Assembly: GCA_050329835.1 (NCBI GenBank)
Contig: JBHJOJ010000002.1
Coordinates: 1 to 64,000, forward strand
Direction of reading: 5' to 3'
DNA from: JANNOG01 sp050329835
Lineage (GTDB): Bacteria; Actinomycetota; Actinomycetes; Actinomycetales; JBBAYJ01
Length of the DNA: 64,000 nucleotides
Shown: positions 25,501 to 49,585 of the stretch, piece by piece
Position numbering within the stretch: position 1 is the stretch's first letter
Layout: each line of letters opens with the position of its first letter
Notes under the pieces: model-generated
Database searches by the model: none
What the model was told of the DNA's origin: nothing
Seen by the model: the letters and a program-made list of their open reading frames with translations, nothing else
Position numbers and translations under genes: made by a program

Positions 25501-28137
25501 CTCTTGGCGCCGCTGGTGCTCGGGCAGGGCGAATCGTCGATCCAGGTCCACCTCGACCCGCCCGCCGACGACGGGTCGCGCGGGGTCACGGTTCACGGAC
25601 GTCCCGTGGCCGCGACGGGGTGGACCCGACACGCGATCGGGCGCTGCTCCGCCGGTACCGCGGTCCCAGCCGGCGCGGCGCCCTCTCCCCAGGAGTCCTG
25701 GCCCCCGCCCTGGGACGAGATCGACGTGGCGGGTGCCTACGAACGGCTCGCTGCCCGTGGCTACCACTACGGCCCAGGCCTGCGTCGTCTGCGTCGGGCC
25801 TGGCGCAGCGCCGACGGTACCGTCCTGGCGGCCGAGGTGGCCGGAGCAGGCCCGGCAGGTGTCCGGACCTCACCGGTTCCTCCGGCCTTGCTCGACGGCG
25901 CCCTCCACCCGCTCCTGATGGCCGAGGCCGTCACCGGGAGCAGCGACGATCTGCTCCTGCCGTCCTCGTGGTCCGGCGTCCGGCTCGCCGACGAGGGCGT
26001 GCGGGAGGAATCGGGCGTGCTGCGCGTCGTGCTCACCCGGGACGTCCGTTCGGATGTCGGCCATTCGCTCGTGGCCGACGACACCGCCGGCAGACGCGTC
26101 ATCACGGTTGAGCGCCTCACCCTCCGTCGCGCTCCGGCGTGGCAGGTGGGTGGTCCGGGCCGGAGCGACCCCCTGCCGGAACCGGGAGGAATGACGCGAC
26201 CGGCATCACGACCGGCGACACAACCGATCGGGGAGCCGGTGCAGAAGGTCGCCTGGCTCGACCTCGACGTCGGCCCGGGGGACCCGCTCGGCATCCGGTG
26301 GGCGCTGCTCGGCGATGACCTCGACACCCTCGTGGGCATCGAGTCCGCAGGGATTCCCCTGGAGAGCCACGACACCCTCGCTGCCCTGACGGCTGATCCC
26401 CACGGCGTCCCCGACCTCGTCGTGGTGGCAGCCGAAGGTCCGGGCGGCACCGACATCCCTGACGCCGTCCGCGTCGCCCTCGTCCGAGCGCTCCACACCC
26501 TGCAGGGCTGGCTCGCCGACGAGCGCACGTCCGGGTCGCGGCTGCTCGTGCTGACCCGACCCGGGGTGGCGGGCGCCGCGGTACGAGGTCTGCTCCGTGC
26601 CGCCGGAGCCGAGCACCCCGGCCGGGTCGCGACGGCACAGGTGGCTCCCGGCGGCCACGGGGCATGGCCGGGCATCGCCGCCGCCGTCGCCGCCGGAGAG
26701 ACGGAGGTCGTCGCGGATGACCAGGGCCGCCTCCGCGTGCCGCGGCTGCTGCCGGCGGCCCGCGGCGAAGCACCGCCTCCGGGAGCCGAGTCGTGGTCCG
26801 CCACGGACACGGTGCTGGTGACCGGGGGGACTGGCCGGGTCGGCGCCGTCGTCACCGAGCACCTCGTGCGGCGGCACGGTGTCCGGCACCTGCTGCTGCT
26901 CTCCCGCCGCGGTGACGGCGACGCCGCCGCTGGGGCGCTCACCGCCCGGCTCACCGACGCCGGCGCACAGGTGACGGTCGCTGCGGTCGACACCGCCGAC
27001 CGGCCGGCCCTGGCCCGGGCGTTGGACGCGATCCCGGCCGACCACCCGTTGGGCGCCGTCGTCCACGCCGCCGGAGTGCTGGCCGACGCCCCACTCGACC
27101 GGCTCGATCCGAGCGCACTGGATGCCGTCCTCCGACCCAAGATCGATGCTGCGTGGCACCTGCACGAGCTGACCCGCGACCTGCCGATCCAGCACTTTGT
27201 CGTCCTCTCGTCGGTCGCAGGCACGCTCGGCCTGCCCGGGCAGGCCAACTACGCGGCCGCCAATGCCGCGCTCGACGAGCTGATCCAGCTGCGTCGGGAC
27301 GCGGGCCTCACCGGGCAATCCCTGGTCTGGGGGTTGTGGAGCCCCGGACCGGGGATGACTGACGTGGTCGGTCGCGTCGAGCACGCACGGCTGGCACGCG
27401 CCGGAGTGGCCGCGCTGTCCGATGCCGAGGGCCTCGCCCTGCTGGACGCGGCCCTCGCCTCCGGCGAAGCAGTCCCGGTGGTGGCCCGCTGGGTTTCGGG
27501 CGGCCGACCCGACCTGCGGTCCGCGCTGTTCCGACGGGCACCCGGCGGCGCGGTCGACCCCGAGCCGGGACTCGCGTTCTCCGCTGCGCCGAGCGGGCGA
27601 AGCGCCCCGTCGCAGGAACTGGCCGGGATCGGCGAGCGGGACGTCGCGACACGCGGACGGCTGGCGGAGCTACCGCCCGCCGCGGCTCGGGAGCACCTCC
27701 TGCAGGTCGTGCGGGAGGTGGTCGCCGACGTCCTCGGATACCCCGGGATCGGCCATGTCCAACCGGACCGGACGTTCGTCGAGCTCGGCCTCGACTCGTT
27801 GACCCTTGTGGAGCTCCGCAACCGGCTCGGCTCCGCTACCGGCCTTCGACTCCCCGCGACGCTCGCCTTCGACCACCCCACGGTGTTCGCCCTCGCGGAG
27901 CGTCTCGCCGACGACTTGGTCCCGGCCGAACCGACAGCCCAGGACGCCCTCCGGGCAGCCCTGGACCGGGTGAGCGCCGAGGTCGGCCGTGACGCCTCGT
28001 CCCGACCGCAGCTCGTCGCCATCCTGCACGGCGCGCTCGATCGGCTCACCGGGCACGGTCCCGACGCCGACACCCCGGCCGCACCCGACGGCCTCGACGA
28101 CGACACGGCCCTCTTCGACTACCTGGACGCCCGGTGA
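19567..28137 (+). CDS. PKS C: loading module KSQ-AT-ACP plus extension module KS-AT-DH-KR-ACP
   Basis: 2856 residues from ATG 19567 with GAGGAGGG six bases upstream; the frame stays open further 5' but there it overlaps the regulator. The first KS (6-425) has Gln172 in place of the nucleophile (DSGQSSG), the KSQ decarboxylase signature of loading modules. AT1 has Ser632 in GHSQGE and DYASHS, predicting methylmalonyl-CoA and so a propionyl starter; ACP1 has Ser943. Module 1: KS Cys1175 in DTACSAS; AT2 Ser1641 in GHSQGE plus YASH (methylmalonyl). The DH has His1945 and Asp2110, but the usual Gly of HxxxGxxxxP is Asp. The KR has Tyr2562 in NYAAAN and LAD instead of LDD (B-type-like). ACP2 has Ser2744. 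The C-terminus carries a helical docking region ending LFDYLDAR. Expected product: a propionate-primed, alpha-methylated enoyl chain. Confidence 0.94.
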   Translation: MGEGTVEPIAVIGLSCRFPGADGPDDFWQLLRDGVDAVTAAPAARWPGHALPDYRRGGFVDGIEDFDAAFFGIDDAEADAMDPQHRMALQLAWHAVEDARTPLDRLCDRGVGVFAAAGGDGYARLAHGLTHRHGTLEVTRHSYIGTHPAMLANRISYALGLRGPSITVDSGQSSGLVAVHLACESLRRRESAVALATAVSLLVLAETTREIAELGVLSPDGRCHVLDARANGYVRGEGGGAVLLKPLASAVADGDPVRGVILGSAVNNDGGGAVLTTPTAAAQHEVIEKARVAAGVDPARIGYVELHGTGTRVGDPVEAAALGEAVGRHRAPGQPLPVGSVKTSIGHLEGASGMAGLTKALLAVAHRELPGDVGHEQDNPEIPMSELGLRVVDRTQPWPPSGDRCVAGVSSFGMGGTNCHLLVAASPVTAERSTGPAVTAHPEPPRERPRATPVAGDLPLLVSTRSVGALRAAAGLLGDRLDSGLDAAQVATALRHTRSQLPQRAAVLGHDPRSALAALAEGRSHPDVVTGAALHGDAPRTFIFPGQGSQWPGMAAELLQQSTVFADQVHECAEALAPFVDWDLLDVLRGSPGSVDGTRVDVVQPALWSVMVGLAAVWRTAGVRPEVVIGHSQGEIAAATVVGALSVADGARVVALRSISLAALAGSGRMLSVAADVNTVAQALAEHAPEATVAVINGPRSTVVSGRPGDLAELEGQLIVAGYRTRHVAVDYASHSSDVERVREELLDRLAPVAPRSVEATFLSTVDGRPVDTATLDAHYWYRSLREPVRFGPAVARSIEAGSRIFVECSPHPILSAAVEETAEAAGADVTVVATLRREEGAAEQVRRALGQAWTAGLPVDWEAGRPPGPPRSGMVALPAYPFEQRRHWLGIDRSITRPRPTTNPLAVDAVRDLVARITAEARGDAAVEPDHDVTFTDLGIDSVRALDMRNRLRDATGLALPAAVVFDHPTPAQLTAHLVAGLADAAGTARATASDRVEVGAGATPGRDDEDPVAVVAMACRYPGDVGSPEQLWQLVAGGVDAVGPLPRDRGWDVAEVTRQVPDRGGFLSGAGDFDAPFFGVSPREALAMDPQQRLMLTLCWEALERAGIDPQGLRASATGVFVGAMAPDYGPRLHEPSAAGGHLLTGSALSVLSGRIAYTLGLEGPAITVDTACSASLVALHLAVQSLRRRECVLALAGGVTVMSTPGMFVEFARQGGLAADGRCKAFSAAADGTGWAEGAGVLVLQRLSDAQAAGRPVLALVRGSAVNQDGRSNGLTAPNGPAQERVIRQALADARLDPGDILAVEAHGTGTKLGDPIEAAALQATYGAAHGGDDPVWLGSLKSNTGHTQAAAGVGSVIKMVMAMLARSLPRTLHVTHATPHVPWDAGGLRLLTSAVPLPTGTGTPVRVAVSGFGISGTNSHVILEEAPPTPRAAPEPAPTARSSTALVWAFSAATASGLRAFAARLRDRATDRATDDSADVGADLTTVGDDLDAVGRELAGRSRFEHRAVVVAHGSDDLVAALEAVADGTSHPAAQVGRAAPDVRPILLFPGQGSQWDGMASALLDGSETFWESMCRFDGALGRHVDWSALDVLRQEPDAPVLTGSEVVQPVLAAVMASLATMWRTAGIEPAAVVGHSQGELTAAWTAGVLSLEELARIVTLRSRCLAARAPSGGMLAVPLDAGRAAELADPWRDRLWVAVHNSPAASVIAGDVTALDEFEAAHAARLPMLRRLPVDYASHTPHVDALAPELAGIMAGVSPRAGTVPFCSTVTGRFVGPGDLDADYWVENLRRPVRFEEAIRTTAAEGTGTPLFIEVSPHPVLVNHVRDTLEALGRDGVVVGTLTRHEGDRADLLRSVGAAFVAGAAVDWAALLGPAPTRRTAPTYPFQGERFWMSPEPAANRSSPATRTGDEGRLAQVLPLPDGTVLGTAQVAATGWLADHVVADTTLLPGAAVVDLVLATGRTVGCPVLDDLVLLAPLVLGQGESSIQVHLDPPADDGSRGVTVHGRPVAATGWTRHAIGRCSAGTAVPAGAAPSPQESWPPPWDEIDVAGAYERLAARGYHYGPGLRRLRRAWRSADGTVLAAEVAGAGPAGVRTSPVPPALLDGALHPLLMAEAVTGSSDDLLLPSSWSGVRLADEGVREESGVLRVVLTRDVRSDVGHSLVADDTAGRRVITVERLTLRRAPAWQVGGPGRSDPLPEPGGMTRPASRPATQPIGEPVQKVAWLDLDVGPGDPLGIRWALLGDDLDTLVGIESAGIPLESHDTLAALTADPHGVPDLVVVAAEGPGGTDIPDAVRVALVRALHTLQGWLADERTSGSRLLVLTRPGVAGAAVRGLLRAAGAEHPGRVATAQVAPGGHGAWPGIAAAVAAGETEVVADDQGRLRVPRLLPAARGEAPPPGAESWSATDTVLVTGGTGRVGAVVTEHLVRRHGVRHLLLLSRRGDGDAAAGALTARLTDAGAQVTVAAVDTADRPALARALDAIPADHPLGAVVHAAGVLADAPLDRLDPSALDAVLRPKIDAAWHLHELTRDLPIQHFVVLSSVAGTLGLPGQANYAAANAALDELIQLRRDAGLTGQSLVWGLWSPGPGMTDVVGRVEHARLARAGVAALSDAEGLALLDAALASGEAVPVVARWVSGGRPDLRSALFRRAPGGAVDPEPGLAFSAAPSGRSAPSQELAGIGERDVATRGRLAELPPAAAREHLLQVVREVVADVLGYPGIGHVQPDRTFVELGLDSLTLVELRNRLGSATGLRLPATLAFDHPTVFALAERLADDLVPAEPTAQDALRAALDRVSAEVGRDASSRPQLVAILHGALDRLTGHGPDADTPAAPDGLDDDTALFDYLDAR

Positions 28138-28190
28138 ACGCGGACGTCCGGGCGGCGGCACACCCACCTCGCACAGAAGGGACGCCCGCC

Positions 28191-33608
<5,418 letters not shown>

Positions 33609-33633
33609 CGGTCGGGCGGGAAGAGGGTCATCC

Positions 33634-36600
33634 ATGGCCGACGAAGCCGAACTGCGCGAGTACCTACGACGTGCCGTCACAGATCTGTCCCGCACCCGGC
33701 GCGACCTCGCCGACGTCCGTCACGCCGCCCACGAACCGATCGCGATCACCGGGATGTCGTGCCGGTTCCCCGGTGGCGCAGACGGACCTGACCACTACTG
33801 GGACCTCCTGCGACGGGGGGCCGATGTCGTGGCCGACGTCCCCCGGGAGCGCTTCGACCTCGCCGCCTTCGCCGACCGCGACCCCGGGGCCGCCGCGCGC
33901 GTCTACACGCGTGCGGCCGCGCTGCTGGACGACGTCGCGGGGTGGGACGCCGATTTCTTCGGCGTCCCACCCCGCGAGGCCCTCCGGATGGACCCCGCGC
34001 AACGGCTTGTCATGGAGTTGGTCTGGGAGCTCCTCGAGGACGCCGGCATTCCGCCCACGTCCCTCGCGGGCAGTCGCACTGCCGTGGTGCTGGGGCTCAT
34101 GGACACTCAGGGCTACGCCCGGGTGCAGGTCGATGCGGCGGGACCCGACGTCGCCGGCGACCCCTTCTTCGGGCAGGGTCTGAGCCCCAGTGTGCTGGCG
34201 GGTCGCGTCGCCCATCACTTCGACCTGCGAGGCCCCGCACTGACGATCGACACTGCATGCTCGTCGTCGTTGGTCGCGGTGCACCTGGCCGTCCAGGCGC
34301 TGCGTCGGGGTGAGTGCGACCTCGCCGTGGCCGGGGGAGCATTCGTGCTCGCCACTGCCGATACCCACGTCCAGACCTGCGCCACCTCACAGCTGAGCCC
34401 GCTGGGGCGGGGCCGCACGTTCGACCGGGCCGCGGACGGGTACGTGCTCGGGGAGGGCGCGGGGCTGGTGCTTCTCGAGCGGACCTCCGCCGCCCGGCGC
34501 AACAGGCGCCGCGTGCTCGGCCTCGTCCTCGGCAGCGCGACCAACCAGGACGGCCGCAGCAACGGCCTCACCGCTCCCAGCAGGAGTGCACAGGTAGCCG
34601 TGGTCCGGGCCGCCCTCGACGACGCCCGGGTGGAGCCCGACGCCGTCGGGTACGTCGAGGCACACGGCTCCGGCACAGCTCTCGGCGACGCCATTGAACT
34701 CGGTGCGTTGCACGACGTCTTCGGCGGGCGCAGCCGTGTGGGACCCCTTGCCGTCGGCGCCGTCAAGACCAACATCGGACACACCCAGTCGGCCGCCGGG
34801 ATCGCGGGGCTCATCAAGGCGGTCCTCACCCTGGACCGGGAGACGCTCGTCCCCAACCTCGGCCTCAGCGACCCGTGCGATGCCGTGCCCGGCGACGGCA
34901 GCCTGTTCCCGATCCGGGAGGCGAGCCCGTTCCCCACCGGCCCCGCCCGGCTGGCCGGCGTCAGTAGCTTCGGCTGGTCGGGCACGAACGCTCACGTCGT
35001 GGTGGGACCCGCCCCTGAAGCAGAACCCCGCCACCTCCCCACGGTCCCTCTGCCGTTGCTGGTGTCCGCGGCGGACCCGGCCGCCCTTCGGACCCAGCTC
35101 ACTCGACTCGCGGCGTGGGTGACCGCGCACCCCGAGACCCCCCTCCTCGACCTCGCGCACACCCTCGTGACCGGCCGGGCGGTCCACGACGTGCGGTGGG
35201 GCACCGTGGTGACCGACCGGGACGAGGCGGCGAGGGCGCTCACGGCGGCCGCCGCCGATCACGACTCGCCCCGCCTGTCGGGCAGCCCCCGGGTGGCCTT
35301 CCTGCTGCCCGGAGTGGGAGAGGAGTACCCCCGGCTGGGCGCTGGGCTGCTCCGGTCGGACGCGGTGTTCGCCGCAGTCGTCGGCGACTGCCGCAACCAC
35401 CTGCAGGACCTCGGGGTCGAGCTGGGACCCTGGTTGGACCGGGACCCCGGGACGGGCCGCCGGCCGGGTGACCCGTTCGCGGGGGCGGCCGCTGCCTCGG
35501 GCACCGCCCTGCGCGACATCGCCACCGGCGAGGTCGCGGACACCGCGACCGTCCACGCCTACGTCTTCACCGTCGAGTACGCCCTCGCCAGGTCCCTGAT
35601 GGGCCGCGGGGTGCAGCCGGACGTGCTGCTGGGGTACAGCCTCGGGGAGTACGTCGCGGCCTGTCTGGCGGGGGTCCTCGACCTGCCGGACGCGCTGCAC
35701 GTCGTGGTGGAGCGTGGCCGGCTCCTCGCGGGCACCGGACGCGGCGCCATGCTCGCTGTCGCCGCCGACGAAGCGGTCGTGAGGGAGGCGATCCGCGCGA
35801 CCGGGGACGAGGTCGACGTGGCCGCCGTCAACGGACCCGACATGACGGTCGCCAGCGGCATCTCCGAGGGCATCGACGCGCTGGCCCAGCGGTTGGCCGG
35901 CGACGGGGTTCCGGCCGTGCGGATGCGGACGGACCACGCGTTCCACTCGCGCCTGTCGGCGCCGGCACGCGACGGACTCGCGGCGGTCCTGGCAGCGGTG
36001 GACCTGCGGCCGCCGCGACTGCCCGTGGTCAGCAACCGGACCGGGCTGCCGCTCACGGCCGCGGAGGCAACGACCGTCGACCACTGGGTGTCCCACTTGG
36101 TCGAGCCGGTCCGATTCGCCGGCGGAGTGGCGTCCTGCCGCGCCACCGGCGTCGACACGTTCGTCGAGGTGGGGCCGGGACAGACGCTGGGCGGGCTGGT
36201 CCACCGCAGCCTCGGGCACGACCCGGTACGGGTGCTGGCCACGCTGCCCGGGTTGCACGACGCGGCGCGGGGTGACCCGACCCACGACGAGGCGACCCGG
36301 GTCCTGGCCACCTGTGTGCGGCTGTGGGAGGCCGGGATCGCTATCGACATGACGGCCGCGGCTCCGGGTGGCCGACCCGTCGCCGCCCCGACGTACCCGT
36401 TCCAGCGCACTCGGTTCTGGCCACGAACCGACGGCCCCGCCGTGACGCCGCTCCAGCGATCAGTCGTGGACGAGAAGCCGCGGAACCAGGCGTTCACCAT
36501 CACGTGGCGCCGCGAGCTCGACCCTGCTTCCTTGCCCCCGGACCGCGACCCGGATCCCCTGGTGCTGGTGGCCGACCGAGGCGGTGTCGCCGGTCGACTC

Positions 36601-38300
36601 GCCTCGCTCGCCGAGACCGCCGGCGCCCGTGTCGTGGTGGTGGATCCGGACTCCGACCCCGAGGCGACGGCACGGGCCGCAGCGTCCGCGCCGGCCGACC
36701 GGACCCTGCGTGTGGCGTTCCTGCGGGGGCTCGACGCCGACCGTCCCACCGCGTCGATCTCGGAGTCCTATCTCCCCCTGCTCCGGACCGTGCAGGCCGT
36801 GGGCGACCGGGCGGGCGGCGTGCGGCTGCTCACGGTGAGCCGAGGGGGCAGCGAGGTCTTGGGCGACGACGCGCGCGGGCCCGCGACCGTGGCGGGACAC
36901 GGGCTCGGGAGGGTGGCTCGGGTCGAGTATGCGGGTCTCGACTGGGACGGTCTCGACCTCGACCCGGACGTCGCCGACGTGACCGACGACGCGGCGTGGG
37001 TCGCCGCCGAGCTCGACCGACCCCGCGGCGGGACCGTCGTCGCGGTGCGCCGAGGGCGACGCTGGGTGCCGGAGTGGACGCCGCTCGACACCACACCGGA
37101 GGCGACGTCCCCGGGAGGGGCCGGAATCCCCTCGACCAGCGCGGGAGAGCCGCCCGTATGGCGCGTCGGCGGTACCTACCTCGTCATCGGCGGGGCCCGG
37201 GGCCTGGGCCGGGTCCTCGCGCGACGGCTCGTCGGCCTCGGGGTGACCCGGCTCGCCCTCGTGGGCCGGACAGCCACCCGCCACGACACCGCCGACCTGA
37301 CCACCGCAGGGGCCGAGGTTCTCGCGCTCGACGCCGACGCCAGCAGCCCCGACCAGCTGCGGGCCGCCATCGGACAGTGCCGGGAGCACTTCGGCGCCCT
37401 CGACGGGCTCGTCCACGCAGCCGGGCTGCCCGCCAGCGGGATGCTTCGTCGACAGGCCCCGGACGGCGTCCTCGCCACCATGGCCGCCAAGGTGAACGCA
37501 CTCGAGGTCATCGGTGAGGAGCTCGACCGTCCTGACCCGCCCGAGCTGGTGGTCCTGTACTCGTCCGCGGTCACGGTCCTGGGCGCCATCGGCGAGGCCG
37601 ACTACTGCGCCGCCAACACCGTTCTCGACGCGTACGGCGCCGCCCTGGACGCCCGGTACCCCCGGACCCGGGTTCGCACCATCGCCTGGGGCCCCTGGCA
37701 GCACGACGCGTGGCAGTCCCCGGCTGCCGGGCCGGGCAACGCCCTGGCGGAGCGCGCCGGCGACGTCCGGAGGCGCTACGGCTTCACCGACGAGCAGGGA
37801 TGCACGCTCCTCGACGACGTCATCGGTGCCGGTCCCGCGACGGTGATCGCCGTTCGGCACACCTTGGAGCAGGCCCGGCGCGAATGGACCGAGCTGCTGG
37901 ATCTCGACGGGCTGGTGATGAGGTCCTCGGCGAGCGGACAACGGTTCCCACGGCCGCAGCTGCGGGTCGAGTACGTCGCCCCGCGGAGCCGGACCGAGCG
38001 CATGGTGGCCGAGGCCTGGCAGGAGTACCTCGGCATCGAGACCGTGGGCGCTGACGACCCGTTCTTCGACCTCGGAGGGAACTCCCTCGTGGGTCTGGCC
38101 ATGATCCGCGCCCTCGAGCAGCGACTCGGCACGACCATCCCGCCGGCTCTGCTGTTCGAACACCCGACCGTCGCCGACCTGTCCCAGGTGCTCGACACCG
38201 CCGTCGACACGGCCGTCGACACCGCCGCCTCCGTGGACGCCGGGGCCGACCGCGGCCGACGACGCCGGGTGGCCCGCACGTCGAGGAGAGGACCGACGAC

Positions 38301-38304
<4 letters not shown>
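33634..38304 (+). CDS. PKS E: type I PKS module KS-AT-KR-ACP at the lineage junction
   Basis: 1556 residues from ATG 33634, which begins an N-terminal docking helix (DEAELREYLRRAVTDLSRTR) and is preceded by AAGAGGG; a 5' extension to 33571 would overlap PKS D. KS 35-455 has Cys209 in DTACSSS and EAHGSGT. AT 550-860 has Ser669 in GYSLGEY and HAFHS, predicting malonyl-CoA. There is no DH. The KR has GGARGLG and Tyr1324 in DYCAAN; the ACP has Ser1484 in DLGGNSLVG. The KS and N-terminal docking are of the actinobacterial type, whereas the AT, KR, ACP and arginine-rich C-terminus (RGRRRRVARTSRR) match PKS A, B and F. Residues after the ACP contain a short tandem repeat (DTAVDTAVDTA). The expected step leaves a beta-hydroxyl. 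Confidence 0.93.
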
Positions 38305-47186
<8,882 letters not shown>

Positions 47187-47253
47187 CCCGGCGACACGTC
47201 CACGTCCGGGGGACACAGACCAGGCCTGTCGAGCAGCCGGAGGGAGCACCGTC

Positions 47254-48120
47254 ATGACCCGTGTCGGAGTCGTCGGAGCAGGTGTCATGGGTGTCGGGGT
47301 GGCCCAGAACCTCGCCCAGACCGGTCACGATGTGGTCCTGACGGACGTGTCCGAGGAGATCGTGGCGGGCGCCCTCGCCACGATCTCCCGGAACTGCCGG
47401 CTGAGCCGGCTGATCGGCGGGCCGGTGATCGACGCCGCCGCCGTGTCCGCCCGGATCACTCCTGGCGTCGGGGTCGACGCCGTGGCCGGCGCCGACGTCG
47501 TCATCGAGAACGTCACTGAGAAATGGACGATCAAGGAACCGGTCCTGCGCGAGCTGGACGCCGTCTGCGAGCCGGACACCATCATCGTCGTCAACACCTC
47601 CGCCATTCCCGTCACCAAGGCCGCTGCTGCGACCCGACGGCCGTCCCAGGTGATCGGCGTCCACTTCATGAACCCGGTGCCGGCCAAGCCGGCGTGCGAG
47701 CTCATCCCGGGCTGGCACACCTCTGCACAGACCGTCGAACGAACCAGGGAGCTGCTGTCGGCCATGGGGAAGGTACCGATCCAAGTCAAGGATTCCAGCG
47801 GCTTCGTGTCGAATCGGGTCCTCATGCTCACCGTCAACGAGGCGGCCTACCTCGTCTACGAGGGTGTCGCGGACGCGGAATCCGTGGACGAGGTGTTCCG
47901 GAGCTGCTTCGGCCACCCGATGGGCCCTCTGGAGACCGCGGACCTCATCGGTGTCGACACGATCCTGTACAGCGTCGAGGTGCTGTACGAGGAGTACTCC
48001 GACAGCAAGTACCGACCGTGCCCCCTGCTGCGTCAGATGACCCACGCGGGCCTCCACGGCCGCAAGTCCGGCCGCGGCTTCTACGACTACTCCCGCCCTG
48101 ACCGCGCCCCCACGGCCTGA
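47254..48120 (+). CDS. fkbK: 3-hydroxyacyl-ACP/CoA dehydrogenase of alkoxymalonyl-ACP synthesis (FkbK-like)
   Basis: 288 residues from ATG 47254 with GGAGGGAG upstream. It has an N-terminal Rossmann fold with GAGVMGVG (8-15) and an acidic cofactor-binding residue in LTDVSEE, suggesting NAD. The centre carries VIENVTE, NTSAIPVT and the HFMNPVP motif containing the catalytic His. The C-terminal helical domain has GFVSNRVLM, FGHPMGPLETADLIG and GRKSGRGFYDY. In the FkbH-I-J-K pathway this enzyme oxidises the C2 hydroxyl of glyceryl-ACP to the semialdehyde. The next three genes complete that set, so this role is preferred over fatty-acid degradation. The symbol names the family. Confidence 0.85.
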   Translation: MTRVGVVGAGVMGVGVAQNLAQTGHDVVLTDVSEEIVAGALATISRNCRLSRLIGGPVIDAAAVSARITPGVGVDAVAGADVVIENVTEKWTIKEPVLRELDAVCEPDTIIVVNTSAIPVTKAAAATRRPSQVIGVHFMNPVPAKPACELIPGWHTSAQTVERTRELLSAMGKVPIQVKDSSGFVSNRVLMLTVNEAAYLVYEGVADAESVDEVFRSCFGHPMGPLETADLIGVDTILYSVEVLYEEYSDSKYRPCPLLRQMTHAGLHGRKSGRGFYDYSRPDRAPTA

Positions 48121-48148
48121 GCTGGCCCGACGACAGCAGGAGACGACC

Positions 48149-48430
48149 ATGTCCGACACCGCCACCCACACCACCGAGATCATGGTGCTGGAATTCATCC
48201 GTGATCGGTACCCCCGAGCCGAGGTCGGACCCGACGTCGACATCTTCGGCCTCGGCTACGTCAACTCCCTGTTCGCCATGGAACTCGTCATGTTCCTCGA
48301 GAAGACGTTCGCCGTGCGGATACCCAACGACGAGTTGCGCATCGACAACTTCCGGACCGCGAGCTCGATGGCCGCCCTCGTCGACCGCGTCCGCGGTGTC
48401 TCCGGTGTCAGCGGCACGCGGGGCGGGTGA
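48149..48430 (+). CDS. fkbJ: Discrete acyl carrier protein for extender-unit synthesis (FkbJ-like)
   Basis: 93 residues with a four-helix ACP pattern. Ser40 in GLGYVNSLFAMELV takes the phosphopantetheine arm; the VNS context replaces the usual DS, as in FkbJ-type carriers. It is expected to carry glycerate from the FkbH-like enzyme through two oxidations to a hydroxymalonyl thioester, which an AT then uses as an extender. The gene starts 28 bases after the FkbK-like gene behind AGGAGA. It ends six bases before the FkbI-like start, within one operon. Confidence 0.88.
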   Translation: MSDTATHTTEIMVLEFIRDRYPRAEVGPDVDIFGLGYVNSLFAMELVMFLEKTFAVRIPNDELRIDNFRTASSMAALVDRVRGVSGVSGTRGG

Positions 48431-48436
48431 GTCGGC

Positions 48437-49585
48437 GTGGTGATGACCCTGCCCGCGCCGGGGTCGGCGGCCGTGGTGGTGGACCGGGCTTCCGCCCGTC
48501 GATTCGTTGACGAGCACGTGATACCCCGGGCCGGCGAATGGGAGCGGGAGCAGCACATTCCTGATCCGGTGCTGGACGCGGTAGCGGCGGCGGGACTCTG
48601 GGCACCATTCCTCCCCGAGCGCTTCGGGGGTCGGAACCAGAACATGGTGACGTTCGGGGAGGTGCACGAGGAGGTCGGACGCGGGTGCTCCTCCCTGCGG
48701 AGCCTGCTGACCGTCCATTCGATGGTGTCCTGGGCGGTCTGGCGCTTCGGCACCGAGGGGCAGCGCGCCGACTGGGTCCCGGCCCTGGCGAGCGGTGCCG
48801 CGCTCGGCGCCTTCTGCCTCACCGAACCGGGAGCCGGCAGCGACGCGGCGGGGATCAGCAGCACCGTGGTGCCGGACGGCGACGGGTGGCGGCTCGACGG
48901 CCACAAGAAGTGGATCACTAATGGTCAGCGGGCGGACGTCCTGCTCGTCTTCGCCCGGCTCGATTCGGCAGTCGTGGCACTCCTCGTCCCCCGGGACGCC
49001 GACGGGGTCCACGTCATTCCGATGACGGACGTGCTCGGTACCCGGGCGGCCATGCTGGCGGGAATCCGGTTCCAGGGGGTCCGACTGCCGGCCGAAGCGC
49101 TCCTGGGGCCCCGGGGGTTCACTTCCGGCATGGTTCTCACTGGAGTTCTCGATATCGGCCGGTACAGCGTCGCGTGCGGCTCGGTCGGCATTGTCCAGGG
49201 CTGCCTGGAGGCGTCGGCTGATTACAGCGACCAGCGGGTCGTCGCCGGGTCGCGACTGTCCGAGCGACAACTGATCCGGGCTCACCTCTCCGACATGGTC
49301 ACCGACGCCAGGGCCGGCAGGCTGCTCTGCGCGGAAGCTGGGCGCCTCAAGGACGCCGCGGACCCGCGGACGGTCATGGCGACCTGGATCGCCAAGTACT
49401 TCGCGTCCACGGCCGCGGCCCGCCATGCCAGCAGCGCCGTTCAGGTTCACGGGGCCAACGGATTCGGACCTGAATACCCGGTTGCTCGAATGTACCGCGA
49501 CGCGAAAGTGATGGAGATCATCGAAGGCAGCAACGAGATTCAGCGGGAAACGATCGCTGACGAAGCGTACCGGGAGGTGCGATGA
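48437..49585 (+). CDS. fkbI: Acyl-ACP dehydrogenase of alkoxymalonyl-ACP synthesis (FkbI-like)
   Basis: 382 residues from GTG 48437 (ATG 48443 is equally possible). It has the complete acyl-CoA dehydrogenase fold: N-terminal helices, CLTEPGAGSDAAG in the flavin-binding beta domain, a KKWITNG stretch, and C-terminal VHGANGFGPEYPVARMYRDA followed by EIIEGSNEIQRE with the catalytic Glu. In this pathway the family oxidises the ACP-bound aldehyde/hydroxy intermediate to hydroxymalonyl-ACP. Its stop overlaps the FkbH-like start (ATGA). It differs clearly from the acyl-CoA dehydrogenase behind PKS B, so the locus has two such enzymes. Confidence 0.87.
   Translation: MVMTLPAPGSAAVVVDRASARRFVDEHVIPRAGEWEREQHIPDPVLDAVAAAGLWAPFLPERFGGRNQNMVTFGEVHEEVGRGCSSLRSLLTVHSMVSWAVWRFGTEGQRADWVPALASGAALGAFCLTEPGAGSDAAGISSTVVPDGDGWRLDGHKKWITNGQRADVLLVFARLDSAVVALLVPRDADGVHVIPMTDVLGTRAAMLAGIRFQGVRLPAEALLGPRGFTSGMVLTGVLDIGRYSVACGSVGIVQGCLEASADYSDQRVVAGSRLSERQLIRAHLSDMVTDARAGRLLCAEAGRLKDAADPRTVMATWIAKYFASTAAARHASSAVQVHGANGFGPEYPVARMYRDAKVMEIIEGSNEIQRETIADEAYREVR

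Noticed and set aside
22651..25767. A 1038-codon open frame on the minus strand opposite PKS C, and similar long minus-strand frames at 7050-9218, 10076-11800, 34387-36285 and 39888-42416
   Set aside because: They mirror PKS coding frames in very GC-rich DNA, show arginine/glycine/proline-rich text without motifs, and the plus-strand domains are unmistakable.
38190..38230. A tandem DNA repeat near the end of PKS E
   Set aside because: It encodes a short DTAV-type linker repeat after the ACP; likely slippage in a flexible linker, without further significance.
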